In this document: in pieces, positions 36,175-44,638 of the stretch
Position numbering within the stretch: the stretch's first letter is position 1
Layout: each line of letters opens with the position of its first letter
Source: Armatimonadetes bacterium DC
GTDB lineage: Bacteria > Armatimonadota > Fimbriimonadia > Fimbriimonadales > GBS-DC
Assembly: GCA_001442985.1 (NCBI GenBank)
Contig: LDYB01000012.1
Span: 1 to 64,000 of the forward strand
Reading direction: 5' to 3'
DNA: 64,000 nucleotides
The notes under the pieces: generated by a model
Database searches by the model: none
What the model saw: only the letters and a program-made list of their open reading frames with translations
Told to the model about the DNA's origin: nothing
Translations under genes and position numbers: made by a program

Positions 36175-36810
36175 ATGTGTGAATGGGTGCTGGCGTCGGC
36201 TTCCCCGCGCCGACAGGCACTGCTGAAACTGTTCGGGCAACCGTTTCGCGTCCACCCCGCTGGAATCGACGAGCGGTTGCCCGAAACCACTTCTCGCCCC
36301 GCGTTGCTGGGCAAAAAACTGGCGCGCGCCAAAGCCGAAGCGGTTGCCCCTTACTATTCAGACGCGCTGATTATTGCGGCGGACACGCTGGTGGTTGTGG
36401 GAAACCGCATTCTGGGCAAACCTGCCGACGCTGGCGAAGCCGCCGCGATGCTCAAAATGCTCTCAGGGCGCACGCACACCGTCATCACCTCCCTCTGCCT
36501 GCTGTTGCGTCAGAACGGGCACACCGTGCGCCTCACTTTGGACGCGCCCCGAACCCGCGTGCGCTTCCGCCCCCTCACCGACGAATGGATTACATGGTAC
36601 ATTCAGACAGGCGAGCCGTTTGATAAAGCAGGCGCCTACGGCATTCAGGAATACGGCGCCCTGCTTGTGGAGGCGGTCTATGGCTGCTACTTCAATGTGG
36701 TCGGCTTGCCCCTCGCCACCTTAGCCCAGCGCCTGGAAGAACTGCTGGGGTGGAAGCCCACTACGCCCCCTGCCCCGGGCGAGGCAACCAGAACATCGAT
36801 TCGGGCGTAA
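36175..36810 (+). CDS. maf: Maf-type nucleoside triphosphate pyrophosphatase
   Basis: A 211-residue Maf protein, which hydrolyses dTTP, UTP or modified nucleotides to monophosphates and pyrophosphate. The family motifs are present: LASASPRRQALL at the N-terminus, IIAADTLVVV with GNRILGKP, and EPFDKAGAYGIQEYGALL. It follows the ANTAR gene by 6 nt and is probably co-transcribed. Its 3' end overlaps that of the flavin reductase gene on the opposite strand by 50 bp, which is unusual. Confidence 0.93.
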   Translation: MCEWVLASASPRRQALLKLFGQPFRVHPAGIDERLPETTSRPALLGKKLARAKAEAVAPYYSDALIIAADTLVVVGNRILGKPADAGEAAAMLKMLSGRTHTVITSLCLLLRQNGHTVRLTLDAPRTRVRFRPLTDEWITWYIQTGEPFDKAGAYGIQEYGALLVEAVYGCYFNVVGLPLATLAQRLEELLGWKPTTPPAPGEATRTSIRA

Positions 36811-37387
36811 CGCGGCAGTACCACGACTCGCCCAGACGCCCGATAAAATCCACCAGGCGGTCATCCACCAGGGCGCCATCTTTGAGCAGATGCTCCGCAA
36901 TATGAAAACAGAGAACCTCCCCAATGATGTAGTTTGCTGCCACGGGACCCGTGCCGTGCGATACGATCTGAAACAGCTTGCACTCCATCTGGATGGGGCT
37001 TTCGGCGACGCGCGGCGGACGCACAAACTGCGACGGAATCGGCGTCAGCCCCACCTTCTCGAATTCACTCACGCCATGCTCATATTCGTAGGAGGTCCAG
37101 TTCATCTGCTCCGCCAGCGCGTAGGGAGCGATGTTAATCACAAACTCGCCGGTGCTTTGCACATTGCGCAGGGTGTCTTTGGCGCGCCCGTCGCGCGTGT
37201 TGCTCACGGAAAACACCACCGACGGCGGGTTCGCGCCCCCTGCATTAAAGAAACTGAACGGCGCCAGATTGAAGCATTCGTCTGGTGAACAGGTGCTAAC
37301 CCACGCAATCGGGCGGGGCGCAATACAACTGGTTAGCAGCGCATAAGTCGCACGCGGACCCAAATCCGTAGGGATGAAGGTTTTCAT
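36761..37387 (-). CDS. Flavin reductase-like FMN-binding split-barrel protein
   Basis: A 208-residue flavoredoxin/flavin reductase family protein. It shows the start motif YALLTSCIAPRPIAWVST, the FMN-binding LAPFSFFNAGGANPPSVVFS segment and a late GEVLCFHIAEHLL strand. It probably binds FMN and serves as an NAD(P)H-dependent flavin or redox partner enzyme in the cytosol. The ATG overlaps the stop of the DUF5615 gene (ATGA), so it is the third gene of that operon; a TATAAT at 37393-37398 might add an internal promoter. Confidence 0.88.
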   Translation of the reverse strand: MKTFIPTDLGPRATYALLTSCIAPRPIAWVSTCSPDECFNLAPFSFFNAGGANPPSVVFSVSNTRDGRAKDTLRNVQSTGEFVINIAPYALAEQMNWTSYEYEHGVSEFEKVGLTPIPSQFVRPPRVAESPIQMECKLFQIVSHGTGPVAANYIIGEVLCFHIAEHLLKDGALVDDRLVDFIGRLGESWYCRVTPESMFWLPRPGQGA

Positions 37388-37751
37388 AGGCGATTATAGG
37401 ATACCCTAATCCGCACTCTTCCTTCCTCAACGATCCATAAGGCATTTTCTACTGGCTGCTCCCCCAGCATCTGCAACACCTGCCCTACCAGCCTATACAC
37501 GGTCTCCCGATCTTGCTTCACTGGACATAACACGAGGATACCCGCATGGGAGCGCGTTCCGTAGCGGCGAATATCGCCGAAGCCTCTGTCCAGCGTCAAC
37601 AGTATCCGCCCTTCTTGCTGGCACACCTCAAAAATCACTTCATCAGGCTTGCCAGCGAGCCCTTCCCCTGCCACGGTCTCGGCGTCATACCCTGCAGCGC
37701 GCAACTGTTGAGCCAACTCTATGGGAAGATTCTCGTCAATCTTGAATCGCA

Positions 37752-37752
<1 letters not shown>
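37384..37752 (-). CDS. DUF5615 PIN-like protein, probable toxin of a TA pair
   Basis: A 122-residue protein starting KIDENLPIELAQQLRAAGYDA, followed by LTLDRGFGDIRRYG, the layout of DUF5615/Mut7-C-like PIN-fold proteins. The acidic residues (D, E, D...D) fit a metal-dependent RNase site. Members are usually paired with a DUF433 protein upstream, as here, and are thought to be toxins. Its ATG shares one base with the DUF433 stop (TGATG), which fits translational coupling. Confidence 0.87.
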
Positions 37753-38063
<311 letters not shown>

Positions 38064-38065
38064 CT

Positions 38066-38533
38066 ATGGCAAAGCAATCGGAAGGCGGGATGAAGGTCAT
38101 CACCACGAACCGCAAGGCGTATCACGAATATCACATCGAAGACACGATTGAAGCAGGGATTGCGCTGACGGGTTCGGAGGTGAAGTCTATCGCGGCGGGC
38201 AAAGTGAACCTGTCGGACGCCTATTGCCGCGTGGAAAACGGCGAGATGTGGCTGGTGAACATGCATGTCGCCCCCTACGAGAACGCCCCGATTTACGGGC
38301 ATGACCCGCGTCGCAAGCGCAAACTGCTTTTACACAAGTGGGAGATTGAGCGCCTGCGTGGCAAAGCCGAGCAGAAGGGCTATACGCTCATCCCGCTCAA
38401 GCTTTACTTTCGCAACGGCAAAATCAAGGTGGAGATTGGGCTGGTGCGGGGCAGGCGCCAGTACGACAAGCGCGAAGCCATCAAGCGGCGCGATATCGAG
38501 CGCGAGCTGCGCCGCGAGATGGGGCGCGGGTAG
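38066..38533 (+). CDS. smpB: SsrA-binding protein SmpB
   Basis: The 155-residue tmRNA partner for rescue of stalled ribosomes. Family features are visible: NRKAYHEYHIEDTIEAGIAL, TGSEVKSIAAGKVNLSDAY, HVAPYENAP, the RKRKLLLH loop, and the basic C-terminal tail KREAIKRRDIERELRREM that enters the decoding centre. I found no tmRNA (ssrA) gene in the window. The mRNA is probably near-leaderless. Confidence 0.97.
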   Translation: MAKQSEGGMKVITTNRKAYHEYHIEDTIEAGIALTGSEVKSIAAGKVNLSDAYCRVENGEMWLVNMHVAPYENAPIYGHDPRRKRKLLLHKWEIERLRGKAEQKGYTLIPLKLYFRNGKIKVEIGLVRGRRQYDKREAIKRRDIERELRREMGRG

Positions 38534-38536
38534 CGC

Positions 38537-39646
38537 TCACCGTCGCGGGGCGTCCAGCCGATAGCGCTGGTTCAGTCGATAGGGGCGAACTGAACCGCCT
38601 GAGCGCACGACGGCATAACGCATCACAACCCGCACGAAGGTAATCATCAGCCCAATCGCCAGCCCAATCATGCCTGCGCCCAGCCAGCGCCCGGTGGCGT
38701 CCGTAGCGTTGGCGAGCGCCCAGAAAAAGGCTCCTGATGCCAGTAGCCCACCTAATGCGCCCGCCAGCACCGCGGCTCTTGGGGGCAGGTTCGGCGTGCC
38801 GCGCGCCAGCCCGTAGCCCAGCACACTGCCCAGAACCGCAAACCCCAGCGCCCGCGCCATGAGGGGATTCCACGCAAAAAGCAGACTGAACATGCCCTGC
38901 GCCAGCAGCCCAGCGAGCGCGCCACCCCCCAGTCCGACCAGCATACCGCCCAGCACCCGCTTCCAGCCGAACGCTTCGGGAGGCACGCCGAACCAGCGCT
39001 GGGGCAGGCGCAGCCCCAGCGCAAGCATGGCTCCCAGCGCCGCGCCCCAGCCGCCCACAATCAGAAACACCTGCCAGCCCCAACCATCCCCTGCCAGAGG
39101 TTCCCAGTCCTCCACAGCAGTGGGATTGACCCGAATACGGCGCGACTCCTCACGGGGGTTAAGCGCGCCCGTGAACTCCCGAACGCGCCCGTTCACCACA
39201 ATCCGCAGGGTGTAAGGCGTGGGGTCAGGCGCGCCCTTGTTCGCGTAGTGATGCACATAAACCTGATAGTCGCCCTGCGGGGCGTGCCCAGGTCGCCAAT
39301 AGATATTCTCTACCGGGCGATCCGTCATAAAGTCAGCGTTGGCGTCCACATCCAGCTCGCCCCCGGAGGGCGACTGCCGATTGCGATAGGAGATGTGCGC
39401 CCCCGTGGGGTCAATCACATGCAGGTCTAAGTCGTTGAAGTTGTTCCACATCAGCGAGAACTGCGGGTCGCCGAACTGGGCGCCTGCCGCACGCAGGCGT
39501 CGGACAATCTCCGGGTCATGTTGAAACAGCAGGTTAGGCGTGTTTTGCTGGGGGGGCAGTATCGCCGCAAATAGGGCGTTCAGCACAAGCGCCGTTATCA
39601 GCGCACACAACGCTCCGACAGCCCCGAACAGCAGGCGCGTGCCCAT
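38537..39646 (-). CDS. Membrane protein with DUF2135 (YfaP-like) domain
   Basis: The 369-residue protein has an N-terminal helix (5-30) and a domain at 60-175 resembling DUF2135/YfaP (LMWNNFNDLDLHVIDPTG, GGELDVDANAD, VENIYWRPGHAPQGDYQVYVHHY). About five further transmembrane helices follow (193-213, 231-257, 265-283, 291-311, 321-342). The DUF2135 domain should sit outside the cytoplasm. It is the last gene of a three-gene operon with a vWA protein and a coiled-coil membrane protein. Function unknown. It ends 3 bp from the smpB stop on the other strand. Confidence 0.75.
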   Translation of the reverse strand: MGTRLLFGAVGALCALITALVLNALFAAILPPQQNTPNLLFQHDPEIVRRLRAAGAQFGDPQFSLMWNNFNDLDLHVIDPTGAHISYRNRQSPSGGELDVDANADFMTDRPVENIYWRPGHAPQGDYQVYVHHYANKGAPDPTPYTLRIVVNGRVREFTGALNPREESRRIRVNPTAVEDWEPLAGDGWGWQVFLIVGGWGAALGAMLALGLRLPQRWFGVPPEAFGWKRVLGGMLVGLGGGALAGLLAQGMFSLLFAWNPLMARALGFAVLGSVLGYGLARGTPNLPPRAAVLAGALGGLLASGAFFWALANATDATGRWLGAGMIGLAIGLMITFVRVVMRYAVVRSGGSVRPYRLNQRYRLDAPRR

Positions 39647-39649
39647 GGT

Positions 39650-41125
39650 TCACCTGCCGAAAAGCCAGCGTTTGAGCCGTTGCCCGAAACTCTCCTGCCT
39701 GTAGCCCCCTGAGGCGCCGGCGAAGCCCAGCTGGCTGGTCTGCTCGCCCCGAATGCTCTCCAGCAGGCTCTGGAAATAGTCCTGAAACTGCTTGTGCAAG
39801 CCAATCGCCTGCGTGCGTGCGGCGTCGAGGCGTGCTTTGAGGTCCTCCAGCTTTGCCTGTACCGTCTCGATTTCCATCCGCAGACTCGCGGCACGGTTGC
39901 CCAGAACAAACGCCTCCTGTACGGCTGGCTCCTTGCGGCGCTCTTCAATGTGCTGCCACATCAGATACTCGATATGCGCCTCGCGCTGGCGGATTTCCGC
40001 CTCACGCCAGCCTCGTACCGCCTTGTAGACCAGATAGGGCAAGCTCACAATCGCGCCCACTGCCAGGTAGACCCAGAAGGGGAACAGCCCCCTGCCGGTC
40101 TCCACCCCTTCCAGCTGCAGTTTGCGCAGGGCTTCCTCATGAAGCATCTGCAAGCCCAGAGCATCCACCATCACCATCGAGACGCCTATCAGCAGCGCGA
40201 GGGGCGACAGAAACACCACAGGGAACCAACGCTGGAGCAAGGGGATAGGCTTTACGGAGTCGCTTGCGTCGCGCTTTTCCAGCGCCTGCGCATAGGAGCT
40301 GGACAGGTTGTAATAAATATGCCCACCGAGCTTCTCCACAATATAGCCCACACCCGCGGCGAAGGCGACTACGAGCAGGTTGCGCAGGTTCAGCAGGTCG
40401 TCCAGCTTCAGAAAGCCCGTGATGACGCCGATGTTGACCCCCAGCAGCACGCCTGCTGTCAACGGCGCAAAGAATTCCATCAGAAGGGTTGTGAGCTGGG
40501 TGGGAATGTCTTGCTTGTAGCTGTAGGGTGGGGCAATTCCCTGCTCGCCGCAGATTTCTTCGGGGCGTGCGAAGGCGCTGCGCAGTGCCTGCTCCGCCAG
40601 TTCAGGCGACGCCTGTAAAGGCTCTGGAGTCGCCTTTTTGCGTTTCTTTTCCGCGGGTTCCTGCACAGGCAGGGGTAGACGCGCCTCGGAGAGCTTCTGG
40701 AAGAATCGCTCCTCGGTTTGGCGCAGCTCCTGACGCAGTTGCATCATGTGGCGCTCCAGTTCGGCACGTTGGGGTTCCAGTTCATGGCGCAGTTGCTCGT
40801 ACTCACGCATTGCGGGCAACACATGCGTGTAGAGCCGATAGAGCAGCTCATGACGCTCCGCTTCGTAGCCACGACTGCTCAGGTACTCACACGCCGCCTG
40901 CACCTGGCGCTCCAGTAACTGGAGCTCCAGCGCCCCATAGGGGGCGTCGGTGTAAGTGCCTTTTTCTGGCGGCACCTGCCAGAAGGGCGAACTGTTCTGA
41001 TAGGGCGCTATCGCCAAACTTTCCCGGTTCGCAGAATCCGCTGAGCTATCTGCGGCAGGCAACGAAACAACGGCTTGCTCCCCCGGGACGGAGCGCGAGT
41101 ACAGGTTCTCATCACGCGGTTCCAT
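39650..41125 (-). CDS. Coiled-coil membrane protein of unknown family
   Basis: A 491-residue protein: a low-complexity N-terminus, a coiled coil (about 68-150), a charged KKRKK patch, four transmembrane helices (218-240, 248-265, 301-325, 348-370) and a second coiled coil (372-470) with an ERRKEP break. Both coiled coils are predicted to face the same side, as the helix number is even. I do not recognise the family. It sits between the vWA gene (16-bp gap) and the DUF2135 gene (3-bp gap), so the three are surely co-transcribed. A Shine-Dalgarno AAGGAGGT stretch precedes it. Confidence 0.75.
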   Translation of the reverse strand: MEPRDENLYSRSVPGEQAVVSLPAADSSADSANRESLAIAPYQNSSPFWQVPPEKGTYTDAPYGALELQLLERQVQAACEYLSSRGYEAERHELLYRLYTHVLPAMREYEQLRHELEPQRAELERHMMQLRQELRQTEERFFQKLSEARLPLPVQEPAEKKRKKATPEPLQASPELAEQALRSAFARPEEICGEQGIAPPYSYKQDIPTQLTTLLMEFFAPLTAGVLLGVNIGVITGFLKLDDLLNLRNLLVVAFAAGVGYIVEKLGGHIYYNLSSSYAQALEKRDASDSVKPIPLLQRWFPVVFLSPLALLIGVSMVMVDALGLQMLHEEALRKLQLEGVETGRGLFPFWVYLAVGAIVSLPYLVYKAVRGWREAEIRQREAHIEYLMWQHIEERRKEPAVQEAFVLGNRAASLRMEIETVQAKLEDLKARLDAARTQAIGLHKQFQDYFQSLLESIRGEQTSQLGFAGASGGYRQESFGQRLKRWLFGR

Positions 41126-41141
41126 GAAAATGGCTACCTCC

Positions 41142-41828
41142 TTAGTGCAATCGGCTTTTGAGCTGGCGCACGGCGTCGCCCGTGTCGCTGGGACTGAACA
41201 GAATCAGCTTCTGCGCTTTCTCCAGCGGCTCCAGACTGCGCCGCATGGTCATCCGGTACTGCTCCTTTACGGGTCCGACGAGGATGGCGGAGAGTTTGTC
41301 CTGCTGAGCGAGTTGTTCCGCGATTTTGCGGGTCTGTTCGGGCGCGTGGTTCTCGCCGTCGGTGAACAGGCACAGCACAATCTGGCGGTTCTGGTTTTGC
41401 GGGTCCTGCACGAACTGGAGCATTTCGGTCAGGGGCAGGTCGGGGCGCGTGCCCCACGAACCCATCGCTTTGAGCACCCCGTCGCGATAAATCGAGTTCA
41501 GCTCCTCGCTACGCTGGGGGTATTTATCGGCGACCTCGCGCAGGTTCTCTGCGTAGCGCCAGATTTTGACCCGAACCGACTCGGCGAAGATACTGTCAAT
41601 CAGCTCGTTCATCACGCCAATACAGCGTCGGCGTTCCGCTTCGTTCATCGACTGGCTCACATCGAAGGCGACCGCGTAGGCGATGGGCTTGAGGCGGTTC
41701 TCCTGGGTGCGCTTGTAGAGCCACCAGCCTCCCCCAGCAAACGCCAGCAGCGCCAGAATCCCCAGCAACAGGGCAACCCAGCTGCTTTCGCCCTCACTTC
41801 CCTCATAACGGGTGCTATGTCTTGGCAT
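41142..41828 (-). CDS. Membrane-anchored von Willebrand factor A domain protein
   Basis: The 228-residue protein has one transmembrane helix (about 17-37) and a vWA domain with a full MIDAS metal site: DVSQS at 56-60, a downstream Thr (in LPLTEML) and LFTDGEN. It would bind Mg and a protein ligand. It lacks a C-terminal helix. It is the first gene of the operon. GGGGGAT before the start and TATACT boxes at about 41850 and 41896-41901 (minus strand) are likely promoter elements. Confidence 0.85.
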   Translation of the reverse strand: MPRHSTRYEGSEGESSWVALLLGILALLAFAGGGWWLYKRTQENRLKPIAYAVAFDVSQSMNEAERRRCIGVMNELIDSIFAESVRVKIWRYAENLREVADKYPQRSEELNSIYRDGVLKAMGSWGTRPDLPLTEMLQFVQDPQNQNRQIVLCLFTDGENHAPEQTRKIAEQLAQQDKLSAILVGPVKEQYRMTMRRSLEPLEKAQKLILFSPSDTGDAVRQLKSRLH

Positions 41829-42059
41829 GGCATCCCCCTATTGTGTCAGTATATGGGAATACGAAGTTGACGCCGTTGAAGTTCCCCACAGGTGTAGTAT
41901 ACCACAGCACGCCAGTGAAGACAATTCCAAGCAAGCCGCACAGAGGCTGCCTGGGAAAACGAGCAGGTTCACCCGTCGAGATTGACACAAGGATTACCAG
42001 ATTGCTTCCCAGTGCGAATTTCCCATGTGAATTCCGAGAATCGGTATGGAATAACCCCT

Positions 42060-42081
42060 CTGCCTTCCCCAGAGAAGGCAG
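42060..42081 (+). other. Hairpin in the leader of the pseudopilin operon
   Basis: CTGCCTTC (42060-42067) pairs with GAAGGCAG (42074-42081), ending about 10 nt before the CAGGAGG ribosome site of the first pseudopilin gene. The region 41829-42059 has no gene; besides divergent promoter boxes near 41850-41901 I see no further structure. Confidence 0.5.
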
Positions 42082-42105
42082 AACTTGCTTCAGGAGGCAT
42101 GAGCG

Positions 42106-42537
42106 ATGCGATTACGCGGATTTACGCTGATTGAAATGCTGGCAGTGCTGGTGATTATCGTGACGCTGGCAGCGATTGTGGTGCCGCGCTTTATTAATGC
42201 GGGCACGCGCAGTCGTGAAGCCGCGTTGCGCCAGACCCTGGCGGAAGTGCGCAACGCCATCACTATCTTCCGTAACGACACGGGCTACTACCCCCAGACT
42301 TTGCAGGACATCACACGCCCGCCGAACAACCCACCCACACAGGGCTATGACCGCTGGGGACAGCTCCGTCCAATTGACCCTGCCGACTATCACGGACCGT
42401 ATCTGGATCAGCTTCCGGTGTGCCCCATCTCCAAGCAGCCGTTCCAGTATTACCGCGACCCTGCGACGGGCGCATGGAATGTGCGTTCGCCCGCGCCCGG
42501 CAGAGCGCAGGATGGCTCGCTCTACCGCAACTGGTAG
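42106..42537 (+). CDS. GspG-like major pseudopilin
   Basis: The 143-residue prepilin has signal RLRGFTLIEMLAVLVIIVTL, cleaved between Gly4 and Phe5. The GspG-type C-terminal domain has EVRNAITIFRNDTGYYPQTLQDI, GYDRWGQLRP, GPYLDQLP and a short DPATGAWNVRSPAPG. Type II secretion and related pseudopili use such a subunit. It is the first of four linked pilin-like genes and has a clear AGGAGG site. Confidence 0.88.
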   Translation: MRLRGFTLIEMLAVLVIIVTLAAIVVPRFINAGTRSREAALRQTLAEVRNAITIFRNDTGYYPQTLQDITRPPNNPPTQGYDRWGQLRPIDPADYHGPYLDQLPVCPISKQPFQYYRDPATGAWNVRSPAPGRAQDGSLYRNW

Positions 42538-42552
42538 TCATGAGGGGGTTCC

Positions 42553-42963
42553 ATGTTCAGCGTGCCTGCGCGTCGCCAGCTGGGCTTAAGTCTTGTTGAG
42601 GCGTTAATCACCATCGTGATTATCGCCTTCGGCTTGCTGGCGATAGCGGGCACGCTGGGCTGGGTCAGCAAAAACACCACCAAACTGCGCTATCAGGAAA
42701 TTGCGCTGAGCCTTGCCGAGAGCCGACTGGCGGAGCTGGAGACCAATCCCAGACTCCCAGCCCGACCGACTACATGGGTAGTGAATGTGGGGCGCCCTCA
42801 CAGCGGTCTTCCCGAAGGGGCGACGATGCGAATCTATTCGGAACCCTACCCGACGCCAACCGAGCGTCGCCTGCGTCGCGTGCTCATCGAGATTCGCTGG
42901 GGCACGCCGGGCGATCCCCTCGCAGGGAGCATTCGGCGTGAGCGACTGATATGCTTGAGGTGA
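42553..42963 (+). CDS. PilV/GspI-like minor pseudopilin
   Basis: The 136-residue protein has a class III signal of the form QLGLSLVEALITIVIIAFGLL and a C-terminal beta domain. LAIAGTLGWVSKN and LSLAESRLAELE fit PilV/GspI minor pilins that prime pilus assembly. It starts 15 bp after the first pilin gene. Confidence 0.8.
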   Translation: MFSVPARRQLGLSLVEALITIVIIAFGLLAIAGTLGWVSKNTTKLRYQEIALSLAESRLAELETNPRLPARPTTWVVNVGRPHSGLPEGATMRIYSEPYPTPTERRLRRVLIEIRWGTPGDPLAGSIRRERLICLR

Positions 42964-42967
42964 GACC

Positions 42968-43573
42968 ATGCGTCGTCAGCAAGGCTTGAGCCTGATGGAA
43001 GCCCTGATTGCGCTCGCCGTGAGCGGGCTGCTAATCGCGCTCCTGATGGGCGTTTATGTGCAGGGCACAGGGGGCTACTCCCGTGTGCAGGCACAAAACC
43101 TCACTGAGCGCACGGTGGAACTGGCGTTCCGCGCTATCGAAAACGCCTGCTGGGACGCGATGTACGCCGAAGTGGACAACGGACGCCTGATTCTCACCTA
43201 CCCGCGCGACACCGACGCCTACGGCAACCCAATTCCTGTCAAAACGGGCGAAAGCCCCGTCTATCGGGCAGGACAACGCTACGCTTATTACCTCTCGGAC
43301 GCGACGGGGAATCCCAACCGCCCAGGCACAATCCTATGGCGCGGCACGGTTTCGGGTTCGGGCACAATCACACCTGATCGAGAATGGAGTCTGGAATCCT
43401 CGGGGCGCGGGCGCATTATGCCTTTAGTAGAATTCACACCCAGCGTGCAGGTGAATCCCACCGGGGTTACCGTAACGGTTCAGGTTCGGGCGCAGCTGCG
43501 CTCAGGGGGCGAGGTCTATGAGACGCGACGACAGAGGAGTTTTCTGGTGCGCAACGCCAATGCATGGCGTTAG
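42968..43573 (+). CDS. PilW/GspJ-like minor pseudopilin
   Basis: The 201-residue protein has signal RRQQGLSLMEALIALAVSGLL followed by a beta-rich pilin domain (ENACWDAMYAEVDNGRLIL, a late VTVTVQVRAQL strand). The signal matches PilW/GspJ-type minor pilins. It starts 4 bp after the previous gene and overlaps the next by 14 bp. Confidence 0.8.
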   Translation: MRRQQGLSLMEALIALAVSGLLIALLMGVYVQGTGGYSRVQAQNLTERTVELAFRAIENACWDAMYAEVDNGRLILTYPRDTDAYGNPIPVKTGESPVYRAGQRYAYYLSDATGNPNRPGTILWRGTVSGSGTITPDREWSLESSGRGRIMPLVEFTPSVQVNPTGVTVTVQVRAQLRSGGEVYETRRQRSFLVRNANAWR

Positions 43574-44615
43574 TCGTTTCCAGCGGGGAAGCGTCTATGT
43601 AATCGCGCTTCTGACGCTGGTTGTGTTGGGCACGCTTGCCAGCGTGCTGGGCTGGTCGGCATTAGTGCAAGCCCAGCGGGCACAGCAGCGCGAAACGCGC
43701 CTGCGGCTGGAGTCGCTCTGCCAGAGCGGGATTACCTACGCCAGCTGGGCGCGGCGCGTGCAAAAGCGTCCCCTACCCTTCACAGAAACCTTGAACCTCA
43801 GCGAGGGCAGAGTGGTTGTGCGAGCGCAGCCTGCCAACCGCTACGGGCGCAACGCCTTTCAGGTTATCAGCACCGCGACCTACAAGGATCAGACCCTGAC
43901 CCGCACACGCATTCTGGACGGCAACAGCCAGCCGCGCACAACTACCGAGTTCGCCCTGTATGTGGATAAAGGCATTACCGTGGGAACAGGGCAAGATATC
44001 ACGGTTAAGGGCGACGCCCACTCCAATCACCTCATCAAAGTGATGTCTGGAGGCAGGCTCTATGTGGATGGCTCGCTGACCAGCCGACTCAACATGCTCG
44101 GCTCGCCCGCCGCGACCCTTTATCGGGAAGAGTTTAGCGGCGCTGTGCCGTTTGACATCCCCGACATCTCCCTGCTACGCCTGCGTGCAACCCAGCTCAT
44201 CACGGGTGATCTGAACCTTCCCTTCGGGCTGTCGCTCCCGGACGGCGCCATCTATTATGTGGCAGGCAATCTCAGTATCGAGGGAACGCTGCGCGGCAGG
44301 GCGACCGTCGTGGTGGAAGGCAATCTGACATTCACCGATGAGATGAAATATGCAGACGAGGACAGCCTTTTCATCTTCATTGTCAACGGGAATATCGTTC
44401 TGCCCGACGACGAACGCATCGTGGGGGTTCTCATCTCGTACAATGGGAATGTTGTCGCCGATGACGAGAGCGAGGTGTACGGGGGCATTATCCTCTTGAA
44501 TGGCTCTCTGATTGTCTCGGACGAATTCACCGTAGAACACGACCCGCGCATTAATGCAGACCTGTTTCGGGATATTGTCGGTGGAGCACTATTAACCCCT
44601 GTTCCCACCCCATAA
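43560..44615 (+). CDS. PilX-like membrane protein with polymer-forming repeat domain
   Basis: The 351-residue protein has an N-terminal helix without a canonical prepilin Gly-Phe site (SVYVIALLTLVVLGTLASVLGW), as in PilX-type proteins. The second half is repetitive beta sequence (GAIYYVAGNLSIEGTLRGRATVVVEGNL, NIVLPDDERIVGVLISYNGN) suggestive of a right-handed helix like bactofilin or polymer-forming proteins. ATG 43560 overlaps the previous gene by 14 bp; an earlier in-frame start at 43518 is possible. Last of the pilin set. Confidence 0.7.
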   Translation: MHGVSRFQRGSVYVIALLTLVVLGTLASVLGWSALVQAQRAQQRETRLRLESLCQSGITYASWARRVQKRPLPFTETLNLSEGRVVVRAQPANRYGRNAFQVISTATYKDQTLTRTRILDGNSQPRTTTEFALYVDKGITVGTGQDITVKGDAHSNHLIKVMSGGRLYVDGSLTSRLNMLGSPAATLYREEFSGAVPFDIPDISLLRLRATQLITGDLNLPFGLSLPDGAIYYVAGNLSIEGTLRGRATVVVEGNLTFTDEMKYADEDSLFIFIVNGNIVLPDDERIVGVLISYNGNVVADDESEVYGGIILLNGSLIVSDEFTVEHDPRINADLFRDIVGGALLTPVPTP

Positions 44616-44638
44616 AACGGGCTACAGGAGAGAGAACG

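Noticed and set aside
37385-37398. Leaderless promoter for the flavin reductase gene
   Set aside because: A TATAAT lies 5 nt before the ATG, but the gene overlaps the upstream DUF5615 stop and is most simply read as part of that operon; it is not counted in the leaderless set.
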